Assembly (NCBI RefSeq): GCF_003589595.1
Contig: NW_020653945.1
Location: 10,949,000 to 11,012,999, forward strand
Source of the DNA: Hyposmocoma kahamanoa
Lineage: Eukaryota > Arthropoda > Insecta > Lepidoptera > Cosmopterigidae
DNA length: 64,000 bases
Direction of reading: 5' to 3'
The position numbers were made by a program, and so were the translations under genes. The notes beneath the pieces are model-generated. The model made no database searches. It was not told where the DNA came from and saw only the letters and a program-made list of their open reading frames with translations. This document shows, piece after piece, positions 11,650 through 23,868 of the stretch (positions within the stretch are counted from its first letter, which is position 1; the number at the start of each line of letters is the position of its first letter).

Positions 11650-12010
11650 TTTGTTTCATGGTTTTCGCGGCGATGATTAAACGACAAAGATAGCTACGAG
11701 TATTATCGCAATTTTTTATCTTTGTCCTTGTTCTTCAAAATGTATAACAATAGTTCATTATCAAGTAAGCAAATTTAGCTTTGTCGTTTTTTGTTTCATC
11801 GTTTTCGCGGCGATGATTAAACGACGAAGATAGATAGTAGTAGGTAGATATATACGCAACTTTATATTGTTATCCTTGTTCTTCAAAATGTTTGATAATA
11901 GTTCATTATCAAATAAGCAAACTTAGATTTTTCAACTGAATTAAATATTGTCACGGGGAGGTTTATTACACTTATTCAGCCATGCTACGGCCACTGATAC
12001 TTGTATACTC
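11650..12010 (+). repeat. Dispersed repeat with an internal tandem duplication
   Basis: Two units of about 140 bp follow each other. Each contains TTTTCGCGGCGATGATTAAAC, a CGACAAAGATAG-like stretch, CCTTGTTCTTCAAAATGT and ATAGTTCATTATCAA(G/A)TAAGC. After the second unit comes GTCACGGGGAGGTTTATTACA. A related stretch lies inverted at 26590-26770. Confidence 0.7.
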
Positions 12011-13305
12011 AAATTTTAACACGCAGAAACCAGTGCAAACGTTTAAGACCAATGCACCATAAAACTAAACGGAAAGTATCATCAAGTCTGAATAATAACG
12101 CTTAATGCTACTTTCTCAGCGTACCAAATCGTCTGTGCGGTCTTCAACCAAGAGCTGAGTTTTCTTTTCATCGCTTTAAATGTAAACGAAAGGCAGCGTC
12201 ATGATATTTCGGTGCTGATTACGATAAATATTGTTTTTGGTTATATAGCGTTCCTATTTTCTCCGACTGTTTGCTTTGGAGCCTCGCATTTAGATGAGTC
12301 ACAGTCAATGAATCACTTTAGTCTGTTATATTAGGTACGTTTCGAACCAAAATCTGCTATGCGTTCAACTGGATTGGAATTTCAACCAGTTGCAAACAAC
12401 ATTTATCTTTGAGTGTTGTTGTAGGCCTAATTTCTGAAATCATTTATTGTTTAGTGATTAAGCTTCACTTAAATAACTTTACGTTTATTATTGTGTATGT
12501 GTATATATATATAGGTATCTAGAAAACTCATGATTCGGTACATTCAATGGCAGAAAGGAATGAGGTATTATACTAATTAATCGATAATCTAATGATGGCT
12601 TAGGCTTTTCACCTATAGCTGTTTTATAAATTGCATCTACCTCATACTCATAGAAATAAAACAGACAGGAAATAAGCTTTGTTCCGTTTTACAGTGACAT
12701 CGCGAATTTCATTCATTCAAGACTTTCAGACATAAATTGACTACCTATTATGGAAAAATATAGCTTTCATCATATAAATTGGGAAGCCAAAATACCGAGT
12801 CAAAAATCCGCGATATTTTCCAAAGTTGTAAATAGATCGCTCGTATAAATTGTATATAATAATCTATTGATCAGCAATGTATATTATCAATTTGTAAAGA
12901 TTTCATTTGCACAAGTTTCAGTTTAAATAAAAACCGGAATTTTGAAAACAGCAAAACGTAAAATTAAAACAAAAATAAATTCTTTCGATTTTGTTTTTAA
13001 TATGTCAGAGTCATCATTATAAACAATGTCTTCACTAGATCTCATCACCTGAAGTATGAACACAAATTATTACTATGGAATTAGAGGGAAGAATTTCGCG
13101 TAGTACTGCGAGAACAGTGGGAGTTCGTTGTCTACGATCTATAGACTTCAACGATTTGAAACCGGCATGACGTCAGAAGAGCAAGAAATGGCAACTCCGC
13201 GGCTACTCTTTATAACGGTTCCATCGTAAGTAAGTGGTAAGAAACCAACATCACACGGTTGTTTGTCCGATATAGAGATCAAGAAATTCGAGATAGAAAT
13301 GTCAA
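12011..13305. other. Sequence without recognisable gene
   Basis: No domain, repeat family or convincing splice-bounded frame found. The segment 13080-13250 is richer in G+C than its surroundings but its frames are not recognisable. Confidence 0.45.
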
Positions 13306-13590
13306 CTCTAAGAGCGGTTACACACGGCGACTTGTAATAGCGATACAAACGCAATGCAGTAGCGATGCAATCGCTAATCGTCTACCTTTACACACGCGCG
13401 CGATTTTAAGCAGCGATGCAAGCGCGATGGAAGCGCGTAACGGCATCGATACAAACGCGCGATCGATTGCGTCGCTACACTTGAGAATTATAGGTGATTG
13501 CACCGACACAATCGCGCGTTTATATCGATACAGTAACGTCTTTGTATCGATGCAGTCGCGCGTCTGCATTGACGCAATCGCCTATAACGG
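13306..13590 (+). repeat. CpG-rich palindromic MITE, family M1, partial copy
   Basis: Begins CTCTAAGAGCGGTTACACAC then GGCGACTTGT, the same end as the element at 40744. The interior is dense in GCGCGATTGCATCGC-like words in both orientations. The right terminal repeat is not visible. Any open frames here come from the repeat. Confidence 0.7.
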
Positions 13591-14499
13591 GGTACCCCGT
13601 TACATCATACGGCTCTCAAAAAACCAACTACGGGCTTTACAGGGCGATTGTCAAGTGCTTTCTATGTAGTTGCGGCCTACTACTTATCGCTTTCGAGCTG
13701 AAGTATCAACAACGTACTGACAAAATACGATGATTTACATTGAATATTTTAATATTTAATCAATATAAGAACTACAGCACAAAACAGTAGTGCATATTTC
13801 AGTGCAAAAAATAAAATGAGACAAGTACATGGGGAACGTTGCGATATAATATAATTTTATATTTCCTTAAGTCAGAAGTGCTTCATTAAGTTCGTGCTGT
13901 TTTGAATAAATATAAAATAGTTTACAAAAGATGTGTGTGCTTTCTTTTATGTATTAATAAATTATCTACAACATACTACAATTTCTCGAATCATTCACTT
14001 AAGGAACTATCACTTTTTTTAAGTAATAGTTTATTTTTGCGTCACGGTGTGCTAAAAATACGTCGTCGTATTTATAAAAAAGGTGAAGAATAGTGAAGTT
14101 GTTAAGACTTAAACAACGTAAAGCTACGTGAAATTTACGTTGAAGGAACTTGTTATGAGAGTCCCTGTAGGCTCTTAGATAGTAGAGTGCTCGGGATAAC
14201 CTGACTAGGAATACATGCGACCGCGATGTTTTCCGCAGCTAAGAGATTTTCCCTGTAGGGACGCGGCTTCCGCTAATGCTCAGTACACATATGACTACAC
14301 CTGTGACACTCTTGTATCGTGCCGTCTAAACACACTTATGGTAATCGGTGGATTTTGTGAGTGCAAATTGCTTGTAATATGGCAACACGTCAAATGTAAT
14401 ACACGGCTTGTTTTTATGGACTACATATCTGTTTTATGAGGTATTAAATTTTTTAACGGTTTGGTAGGTCAATGGGTTTGTACAAAATATAGACAAGTA
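13591..14499. other. Sequence without recognisable gene
   Basis: Frames at 13902-14093 and 14215-14439 (+) are open, but neither shows a domain, a signal peptide or good splice context. Confidence 0.45.
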
Positions 14500-14731
14500 T
14501 TTTTTTTATATCAAGTGACGGGACGAGCAATTCATGTGCCTGATAATAAGCTACACATCTGTCCATAACAGTTGCAGTGAAACTCAGAGCTTTAAATCGC
14601 AAAGATCTGAGGGGCACTGCCACTGCGCACAACACCCTCAGACATAAGTTGACAAGTCCCACGTGCCTGCAATTTCACCCAGCACCCTTACCCTTCAAAA
14701 CCGGAACACAGTAATGCTGACATCACTGTAG
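14500..14731 (-). repeat. R1 dispersed repeat, inverted copy
   Basis: Runs from the TTTTTTTATATCAAGTGACG tail through the GCTTTAAATCGCAAAGATCTG block to the CCTTCAAAACCGGAACACAG block. The 5' region is degraded after that point. Confidence 0.8.
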
Positions 14732-15574
14732 AAGTAAGGATTATTAGCAGGTAATATTTTATCTAACATTATTTGGTACAGTTTTTATTCATAGGAATAT
14801 TTTCATTTAGTACTTCTCATTATATGTTATAGTTACCTTTTATTATAGGGCGTGAATTAAATGGCAAACCTCATTTATTCAAATTGGGTTTAACCCTTCG
14901 CCTTCCAGTATCCCCTCAACGTTAACGACGCATGTCCTCTATAGATCTAACTAAACATTTATTTTTACGCTGTGGTTTTCCAAGTGCCGAAGTTTAAAGT
15001 TAAAGAGCTATTAAAATGCTACATTGATCCCATGTGAGGTTTTAGTCGATAACTAAGTTAGTGCAGTAAATTGTAAGTTGTTTGAAAGGATCGTCGAGTC
15101 TTTACGTGCGTTCGTTAGAAGGCTGATACATACTTAGATCACTGTACGCAGAATTTACAATGTTAGTTTTGGCACGTGGACAAAGCGGGGTTGAGGTAGT
15201 TTCATTGCATTTTCATAGCTCTTCAGTCTTTTCACTTGAAAAACTAAAGTATCTCAAGTATAAAATCGCAGTTCTCACTCTTTGCCAGTTTTATGCATGC
15301 AAAATGGTAATCGGCGCTTACGTAATTCATGAAAGGCAAAAAAGCAAAATTTGACGATCAAAACTTAATCAAACGATTTCAGACCCGGCCAAATACCAAA
15401 TTGACGGATTATAATCAATTTGCCGTTCGACTTGACTCTACTAATTTGATATCGTTACGAGAATATTAATTAGGTCATGACGCGGTTAAATAAGAATTTT
15501 TTAATTGCGATGTTTGGTTTTATAAATTATTTCTAAAAGTCGTAAATTCGTAATGTTCATTCTAATGAATATTA
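14732..15574. other. Sequence without recognisable gene
   Basis: No coding or repeat signature supported. Confidence 0.45.
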
Positions 15575-15780
15575 TGATGTTTTACTACCAAGGTATTCAT
15601 TTTTTTTGTAATTTCTCCACTAGTTTGTTATCATTATTAATACAAAGATCGAACGTGAAGAAAAATCCCTACGACCTGACAGATCGAGTCAGCAGACCTT
15701 ACCAATTGTTTATGCGTTCGTTACAGATCTTTGTTTGGTTAACGAATTTTTTGCCGAAGCGCCATCTGTGAGAAAACTTA
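15575..15780 (-). repeat. S2 SINE, inverted and internally deleted
   Basis: The 3' edge (TTTTACTACCAAGGTATTCA and TCTCCACTAG) and the 5' edge (AAGCGCCATCTGTGAGAAA) are present, but most of the tRNA-like centre is lost between GACAGATCGAGTC and AGCAGACCTTACC. Confidence 0.65.
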
Positions 15781-18596
15781 TTAAGATGCCCCAAACTGAT
15801 AGTAGTAAAACTTGCTCTCATTAAGTTTTAGGCGAAAAAATAATTCGGATCTATTAATTATATACATATATATTAATTTTCTTATTTTTAAGGTCTAAAA
15901 CTTTGTCCAAAGGGAATGATGCCTTGATTTATTAGATGTACTAGTTTTCTTAGCATAATATATATCTTGCTAGACATTGACTTGCATAGACACTGTGTCG
16001 TAATTTATCTCTCTTTGTATATTTTATACAGTCTTGATGTTATTTTTCTACTTTTTTACAAATTTTTAATGACTAATAAAATAATTTCAATTTTTTTTTT
16101 TACTTTTAATTACAATGTTAATTACAAATTTATATGCAAATATTTCATGTTGTTTATTTATGCCAATGCTTTAATCTGTACGTTTTTATTATAAAAAATC
16201 AATGTTATGTAATTCATCATTTCCATTTACGGCAAATTCTTCCTCCTTCACACCTTTGATCTTTAATAACTTCATATTCAAATATTAAGAGCGAAACGTT
16301 CACACAAGTTGTAGCAATCCAAATATAGAAAGACCTTTAAAAAGTTCAAGGGTTATTTAAAAATATTTATTGATATTTACATTAATTATGCTACAAGTGA
16401 ATATTTTCGAATAGTCTAAGATTGATGAAATCATAAACCTTCATTTCTTCTTGGCGCTGATGCAACATGTATCTACGTCACAAATGAAAATTCACATGAG
16501 TTTAGAAAATTCCTAATGGTATAAGTAATGAGCTACCCTAAAAGTCCTAAATCCCTTAAGAGCCAGGAAAATATCTCTTGAAAAATTCAAACCCAAATTC
16601 CTTGCAGCTTACAATTTCGTACTATTAGCTACTTAAATAAACATCGCAAATATATCCTCAAGGAACTTCTCGATTTATTTCTTCCCACATCAATAATACG
16701 TCTACCTTTGCAAAGTTGCGTTACAGGCAATCTTGCCTTTGTATGTGCTTGCCCTAACACAAAGCAACAGCTAGCATGCATTTTATATGAGCTGCAGCAT
16801 ATGCCTCGACACAGACGAGGTTTAGAAATCCTGAACGAAAACGTTCATTTAAACATATCTTTTAAGACTGAGTATTCACTAGTTCCAACTTTCTTACGCC
16901 ACGACATGACTATAAATATCAAGAGTTAAATGAGCCATATCGTACTTATACTAATCGTTAAGCTTAATTCTTAACTTATTTCGGGTAACGGATATCCTTG
17001 ATTGAGATATGGTTTCATATTAAGTACACTTCTTTCATTATAATACCTACTTGTTATTACGCTTCTCTAGTAAATGAACATAACCAACCAACCAACCAAG
17101 TGAATTTAAAAACATGAACACTCATCATCATGTACAGTTCGCCCTGACAAAGGAACTGTCAGTTTTTTATTTCTTTACATAAACATAGAGCGGCATTTAG
17201 CTACTTCATTGGATAAACCACCAACCATTTGGACATTCTTATACAAAAAATGACATAACTTCTAAGAATAGTGGAAAAGAAACTCAAGTAACAGTTGAGT
17301 TTTGTACACAGCTGCGAGTGATTGATTCTTTGGTGAAGAGTTAAGAGCCTTTCGAAGCCAATCTCATTAGGGGTGGAGGAAAATTGGAGCACTCACTTTC
17401 ACAGCTTCCCATTTTTATATTACGGTAGCGTACATTGGAAAATGCGGTGACAAGATCAATTTTAAATTAGATTTTTTGGAAAACAAATGCCTTATCGTCT
17501 TTTCCCTAAAAGCTGTTAACTTAATGCGATGCGATATTTCACTCACTAAAGCATCTACTTTGTTTTAGTAATAGTAACCCTTACTTGTTTACTTTAAACA
17601 CTGCACGAAAATTAATACCAGCATGTAATGTCGTTGCGTTTTTTAAGTCTTTTTGTCACTAATCGAAGAGAACGAATGAATGGACAATATTTATTTGCTT
17701 GAAATACGGTTTACGAAAGATAAGACAGTCATCATAATTTACCAAATTTGGCAAACAAACCTATACATTTCTATAAATTAGAAACTTAATTATAACCATA
17801 TACAGGGGTAGGTAACAATAATTTTTATTCTAACACATGTAACATGTTGATAAACAAATATTTTAAAAAAATACCACCTCGTTCTGGGAAACGATTACCA
17901 ACAGAAATTCTATACGGATTTTTGGGTGGAAATGTAAACAAAATAAGGATTTTTGTAAACAAAACGATCATTAAAATGCTATAATGGAAATTCCTCTCAT
18001 AAATTGAAACGCACGACGCACAAAGCTCTACGGATGCATGCTTTATAAAGTGCTATGTTGATTTTGATGCGGTGCTACAGTAGAGTAGAACCTCACTATG
18101 TACCTACATTAAATATCACGCCCAGAACACGTCGCGATATTGTCAATGTTGATTTTGCGTAGGCACGTTTGAGATATTTTAAGTCGAACTAACATTGCAT
18201 AGATGGCTCTAGAATATCGAAGTCCAAAAATAATATGTGGCATTACGTTATCATATAACATATAACGTACTCAATCAGATGTAGGTAACTAACTGCTTTT
18301 TTTCAAACTTCGGCGTCATTCAGAAAGTGGCCCGTGGAAGTGGCCAATTTAAAATGTAGACTGAATTGTTATTGCTCGCTACTACCGTAATTTGTTCAAT
18401 CACAAGCTAAAACTATAAAAGCAAATATACCACATATTACAAAATACACTTCAGTGAAACACACATAAAAGCATTTCTGAGGATCATTTAAGGGGCAAGA
18501 GTCTGGTTGATATTCAAAATTTGCCATTTATGAGGTTTTAAAATATAGTGAAACAAAAACTGTTCACTAAAGGCACAGCTTTAAAATATTATAGCT
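15781..18596. other. AT-rich gene-free stretch
   Basis: Several short frames occur (16708-16929 +, 17201-17392 -), none with a recognisable product. An AACCAACCAACC run lies near 17084. I see no known repeat family in this interval. Confidence 0.45.
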
Positions 18597-18675
18597 TGTT
18601 ACAATTATTAATACAAAGATACACTTAGAAAAAAACCCTTCGATCTGGCCGGATTCGAACCGACGTCTCCTAGCA
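18597..18675 (-). repeat. S2 SINE fragment, head-to-head partner
   Basis: Contains the S2 3' edge and B box (CTGGCCGGATTCGAACCGACG) in inverted orientation. It stops at CTCCTAGCAATTTTTTCTAG and is followed within about 15 bp by an S2 copy in the + orientation. Confidence 0.7.
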
Positions 18676-18687
18676 ATTTTTTCTAGA

Positions 18688-18982
18688 TTTAGATTTCTCA
18701 TAGATCGCGCTACGGCTAGAAAAATCTTTGAAAACCAAACACAAAGATCCAACAACAAGCGCATAGAAAAATTCGTGAGGGCCACTGGTTCGTTCCGTGG
18801 CTTAGTTGGCATAGCGTCTGGCACGATTTGCTAAGAGGCGTCGGTTCGAATCGGTTCGTCGATCGAAAAGGATCGATGGATTTTTTCTAAGTATTCGATC
18901 TTTGTACTAATAATTATAATAAACTAGTGGAGTAATTCATAAAAAATAATTGAATACCATGGTGGTGAAACATGATATTCAA
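18688..18982 (+). repeat. S2 SINE, near full length
   Basis: 5' edge TTCTCATAGATCGCGCTACGG, A box GTGGCTTAGTTGGC, B box GGTTCGAATC, then GTATTCGATCTTTGTACTAA and the 3' edge with ATACCATGGTGGTGAAACATG. Together with 18597-18675 it forms an inverted pair. Confidence 0.8.
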
Positions 18983-19071
18983 TGAAAAAAAAAAAATACA
19001 GCTTATCAAAAATCTATTGTAGTAACCCGTTTGGCACTTCCAGATTATATTGATCTGTCATATTTAAAATA

Positions 19072-19262
19072 AATATTGTTAATGATAAATATACACAAAT
19101 TTTTATTTATAAAAAGCAACCTCTAGAGTTTCTTACTCATTCTTCTCAGGGGAATCTGCCTTTTAAATGAGTAGTAGAGTTTAATCAATGTGACAATTTC
19201 ACGAAGTAATTTGATTACCTATGACATAAATACTATTCAAATTTGAATTTGAGGAGTTTTTA
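19072..19262 (+). repeat. Non-LTR retrotransposon 3'-end fragment, copy 1
   Basis: Contains TTTCTTACTCATTCTTCTC, AGGGGAATCTGCCTTTTAAA, GAGTTTAATCAATGTGACA and a TATGACATAAATACTATTC tail. The same blocks occur at 48800-48972, where the tail reads GAAATAAAGATTATTTGAC. The tail pattern is typical of lepidopteran LINE 3' ends. Confidence 0.6.
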
Positions 19263-19963
19263 ATGGTACATAATGACAATTATTATTAATAAAATTATAA
19301 TTTATGTGCATATTTTTGAATTAATTCAGGACTAATTTAGGTTACAATCAAAATATATTGAGTTTTAAATACAAGAATGTAAATGTTCAGAACTTAGCTC
19401 AAATGTTATCCAATGTACGTTACAATACATAGAGCGTAGAAATAATTTAAATCGTTACATATCGAAGCTAAAGTGTATCTATTCGGAAATTATGTTACCA
19501 AATTGAGTTTGTTTTACGACGCGCCTATTAAATGTGAATATTTGGCTATTACGCAATTACTGCAATCCACTGAAATGAAGCTCACGCGATCACAATTTAT
19601 AGTTAGCAATTTAGAGTGTCACTCTAACAATTTAGAAGTAATCAATGGGTCAGACCCAAATATTAAATATCTCTGAATCCTTTGCACGCCTTATTCCCTC
19701 TTATTAACCACTATTGACATTTTTTTATTATTTTAGTAGATACATAAAAAATAACTAATGATTTAAACTATCGAGTCCTTAGGTTTAGATTTATGTTAGG
19801 AAATGAAACTATTTTACCTCTTATATTTTAACCAATCAATAGCCAGTAGAACGTTTGAATAGCGTCATATTTGAAATGTTGTATTGTTTTAAGTAGTTCT
19901 TTCTTGCAAAATGGGTACGCCTTTGTACCTGTTATGTAACATTTTGAGAAATTATTTGATAAA
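19263..19963. other. Sequence without recognisable gene
   Basis: The frame 19473-19676 (+) is open but carries no recognisable motif. Confidence 0.4.
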
Positions 19964-20183
19964 ATAATAATAATAACGCACACACTCAACATAGCCCCGC
20001 ACTAGGGAAACCCTGTGTCGCGGATCACATGGACACACACATAAGCAATCATAAATTACACCCAAACTCACGAGAGAAATAAATGTGGGCCATACAAATA
20101 TTTCTCCCGGCCCAGGTATCGAACCTGGGACCTTTGCATGGCAGTCATGGCATGGTAACCGTTCGGCTACGAAGGCAGTTAAT
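19964..20183 (-). repeat. S1 SINE, copy 3
   Basis: Inverted S1 copy with head complement GTAACCGTTCGGCTACGAAGG, B-box complement GGTATCGAACCTGG and a tail of AATAATAATAACGCACACAC. It contains the complete body including the CTCACGAGAGAAATAAATGTG block. Confidence 0.8.
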
Positions 20184-20987
20184 AACTCGAATTTTAATAA
20201 TTTCACAAATGTACGAGTGATGTTATTCTGTTCAGAAACACAGTGACGCGTTAAAAGTTCTCCAAAAGAAGACTCTTTTAATTAGCAAAAATACTACATT
20301 CTTTTTTTGAAACTCATAGTTCTATATCTTAGAGTATGGAAAAAAAAGAATTCTATACAGAACTATAATGAAATTCAGTTCAGTAGCGAGTACCATAGAC
20401 AATAGAGTTTTGGTTCAGAACTAAAAAGATCGCCTTTGTGATATAGTTTATATGGCCAAAGGCTGGACGCCATAGTGCCAAACTATAAAAAAAAAGATAT
20501 AGTTTACGAAATTATAATTGATAGATTAAAGTACAGGAGTAAAAAAAATTGTTTCATTTTCTAGTAAAGGTTTCACTTATTATTATTATTGTATCAGAGC
20601 ATTTAAAATATACTACATTGGTATTATTACTATTTTTAAGTCATATTGTCTATAACACTATGTGCTCGTAATCAAGAAAAAATTTACTGTTATTATGTCA
20701 TAGGTAAAATCCATTTTTTTAAGTATTTATATATATAAGATCATTGGGTGAAATGGATTTATGTTTAGCCTTTTTCGTGATTTTCAGATTCAGTTAATTC
20801 TACTATTTTGGATGTAGGTAACTTCAGTAAGTTAACCCTGTACACGGCATAGTTTAACAATTACGAACCACACAGTTAAATGTAAAATGCAAAGTTACTG
20901 TAACTTTACTCGTTCGTGGTAACTTTCACCTTTCGTGCGCTAAACGGCTACAAACTACCGTTAAACTAATTAGGAAGTTAACTATAA
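20184..20987. other. AT-rich sequence without recognisable gene
   Basis: No coding or repeat signature supported. Confidence 0.45.
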
Positions 20988-21252
20988 AATGCACATTAGG
21001 CCGCACTAAGTTGCACACCTCACTTTTATCCATTTATTGTAGGGTTTAAAAAGTCTCGACACACCAACAAGTAACACGTAACCAAAATAGACAGTAAAAA
21101 GAAACAGAAGAAAAAGCAAACACAGAGTATAAAAAAGGACAGAGACAAAGAGCTAAACATAGACTAATTACTAAAAACTATAAAGAGAGTCTGTCCTCGA
21201 CAATGCACATTAGGCCGCACTAAGTTGCACCAACAAGTAACACGTAACCAAA
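20988..21252. repeat. Local duplication with a 45-bp deletion
   Basis: AATGCACATTAGGCCGCACT with AAGTTGCAC occurs at 20988-21016 and again at 21202-21230. In the first place 45 bp separate it from CACCAACAAGTAACACGTAA; in the second place the two parts are fused without that spacer. It lies just upstream of the Tc1 element. Confidence 0.75.
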
Positions 21253-21299
21253 CTCAAAAATTTTTCAATCTATTCTTATACTTCAATTATAATTAATAA

Positions 21300-22786
21300 A
21301 CACACATCAAAAGTGTCTAGGGATCAAGTACGTTTAAGAGTATTGCTGCAATTAGGGTTAATTATATTAACTTTTTTGTATCGCTATTGATACTTTTTAG
21401 TGAGTTTTAACATTTAAATAAGGAATATCGATAATAAGAAGAAAATCGATTGTCAATGTGGTTTTGTATAAAAATGAGTTATAGCGTTTTGACAAAATCA
21501 TTACAATATCTGCATCGGAACCGAAACAATTTACATTATTATGGAGAGACGACATCATTTAACCCGAGAAGTGATGATGCGAGCCGTCGGAATGTTGGAA
21601 GCTGGTTCCAGGCAACGTGCTGTGGCTTTCACTCTTAACACTACACAGAGCGTCATAAGTCTCATAAGCCTCTGGACGCGCTATCGCATGACGGGCAGCG
21701 TGGCCGAGCGACATGGAGGACGATCTCGCATCACGACTCGCAGACAGGACCGGTATATCCAAAATACTGCTCGACGGAATCGTACCATGACCGCCATGAT
21801 GTTGGTTACGAGGCTCCACAGCTCCTCAGGTTTGCTAATAAGCGATCAAACAATCCGAAATCGTTTACGTGAAGTGGGTCTGCGATCCCGAAGGCCGCTC
21901 AGAGTTCCACCTATTGCACCCTGCAATCGCAGGACCCGTTTACGATGGGCTCGCGAACACAGAAACTGGGAGGAAGAAGACTGGCGCTATGTGTGCTTTT
22001 CGGATGAATCCCGCTTCGGTATGAAACCGGATACAAGACGTACTCGAGTTTGGAGAACATCTGGACGTCATGAACGTTTGAGATATTGTCAGGAAGTTCA
22101 TCCATATGGTGGGGGAACAATAATGATATGAGCCGGTATTTGGATCGGCGGAAGAACCGATCTCATTTGGATCAGGGGTAACCTCAATGCTCAAGTTTAC
22201 GCAGAGAGGATTGTTTCAGATGTTATCATCCCTTTGCGAGGCCAGTTGGGTGATTCATTTCAACTAAAGCTCGTATCAACGTTCTGCCGTGGCCTGCTCA
22301 ATCGCCAGACCTCAATCCAATTGAGCACGCATGGGATATGCTTCAAAGAAGAGCTGTGCCGAGTATGCATACCGTACATACTCTACAACAATATTTTGAC
22401 TTGTTACAAAACACATGGGCGGCCATTCCTCAAAGTGATTTTGATGAACTCATCTTAAGCATGCCAAATCGCTGTAATTGTGTGATTCGTGTTAATGGTG
22501 GAAATACAGATTATTAATTTTGTTATCTTTACAATAAAAATGAGCAAAATCATCATTTTCGCCATTTTTTTGTCATTTAATTGACGCCGTTAATTTGAGT
22601 TTTTTCCCACAATTTGCAAAAACATCAATTTTAGTTTATTTTAATTAAATATAGGGGTAAGCGGTTAAATAAAACATAAGCATTAAAGTAAGAAGTCGTC
22701 CTGGAAGACTGGATTTGGTAAATATTGCTTAAATAATTTTTATTTCAAAAATATTCACTTGATCCCTAGACACTTTTGATGTGTGT
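21300..22786 (+). mobile_element. Tc1-family DNA transposon, complete ends, dead transposase
   Basis: Perfect 30-bp terminal inverted repeats lie at 21300-21329 (ACACACATCAAAAGTGTCTA and following) and 22757-22786. The dinucleotide beside the repeat is AA on the left and TA on the right, so one copy of the expected TA target duplication seems mutated. The element is 1,487 bp, a usual size for Tc1. The perfect ends contrast with the damaged transposase inside, so the element probably moved fairly recently, perhaps with transposase supplied from elsewhere. Confidence 0.9.
21541..22517 (+). pseudogene. Tc1-like transposase, inactivated
   Basis: From ATG at 21541 the product has an N-terminal helix-turn-helix region (LTREVMMRAVGMLEAGSRQ, then WTRYRMTGSVAERHGG). 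The linker follows (ISDQTIRNRLREVGLRSRRP), and then the first catalytic Asp in VCFSDESRFGM. At 22129 TGA replaces the Trp codon expected in the T-I-M-V-W-A-G-I type motif. The frame continues to GDSF near 22260. About 45 bp that should encode the second catalytic Asp (QDNARPH-type box) are then missing, and the frame changes. The last part reads INVLPWPAQSPDLNPIEHAW with the final Glu intact, ending at TAA 22515-22517. Stop, deletion and frameshift make it non-functional. Confidence 0.9.
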
Positions 22787-23427
22787 ACTTCAATTAGTGA
22801 AACCATACAATTACAACTAAAAATAATCGGAAAAACCAAAAACGATAATTATAATTTAACATTATAATCATTCATCAGAGTAAATAAACCTACAGTTTCA
22901 CAGAGATAGCTGCGCTGCTAAAATTCAATAAAAAAGTCATTGTGGGTGGGCCATTTTCATTACGAAAATGTGAAGTTTTGACTACGCTCGGTTTTAGTTC
23001 CGTGCCTTTTGACCGATAGACACTAGCGCCATATTATTTTCCCGCTTTAGTGCGTTTGCATAGCGACCATTTTAGTAACGCGACGTAAGCACTTAAATCG
23101 TTCGAAATACGCCATTTGCCAAAGACCGCAATCGTGGCGTTATGTTGCATTTGTTATATTTATGTCTACCGCAATACCGCAACAACTTCAGAATTTTGGT
23201 TCAGCATTTTGTAGTAGAGCCTAAACGATTGAAATAAAAAAGGTTTTTTCCCGTAATCGAAGTGAAAAGTAAAGTTTTCACCTCAAGACTAATAGCCAAT
23301 ATAAACCCTCGGAGTAATAGACACCCTCGTTAAAGGTCGGGTCGCTAACCGCCTTGGGTACATATTGGCTTGTTCTAGTCCTGCGATAAAAAATACTATT
23401 TATTACTACTAATACTATTTATTACGG
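22787..23427. other. Sequence without recognisable gene
   Basis: No gene supported. A GC-richer patch lies around 22980-23130 without a recognisable frame. Confidence 0.4.
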
Positions 23428-23555
23428 GTATTCCTTCACTAACTGGAAAAATAGCATTTGCTTAAATGGCTGAATTGATGTTCATCCGCCAACCCGAACA
23501 AATTAACCTTCAAATAAAAAAAAATGCTTTGAGATCAGCCCATCCGTTTGGTGTC
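23428..23555 (+). repeat. R3 dispersed repeat, copy 2
   Basis: Shares TTCATCCGCCAACCCGAAC and the following blocks with 4960-5098. It ends at CATCCGTTTGGTGTC, directly joined to an R1 copy. Confidence 0.65.
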
Positions 23556-23850
23556 GTAGCAGTAGAGCTCCTGGTGAAAGAGTTCGTCTAGGCTAGCCAC
23601 CTTACCTATTTCTGCCGCCAAGCAGTAATGTCAGCATTACTGTGTTCCGGTTTTGAAGGGTACGGGTGCTGGTGAAATTACAGGCACATGAGACTTGTCA
23701 ACTTATGTCTCAGGGTGACGGACGCAGTGGCAGTGCCCCTCAGATCTTTGCGATTTTAAGCTCTGAGTGGCACTACAACTGTTATGGACAGGTGTAGCTT
23801 ACCATCAGGCGCATGACTTGTTCGTCCCCTTACTTGATATTATAAAAAAA
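23556..23850 (+). repeat. R1 dispersed repeat, near full length
   Basis: Runs from GTAGCAGTAGAGCTCCTGGTG to TTGATATTATAAAAAAAG with all internal blocks. It makes a good reference copy for the family in this window. Confidence 0.85.
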
Positions 23851-23868
23851 GTCACGATTACTTAGACT

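Noticed and set aside
13259..13669. Overlapping open frames on both strands
   Set aside because: They are a product of the CpG-rich palindromic MITE, which is free of stops in several frames.
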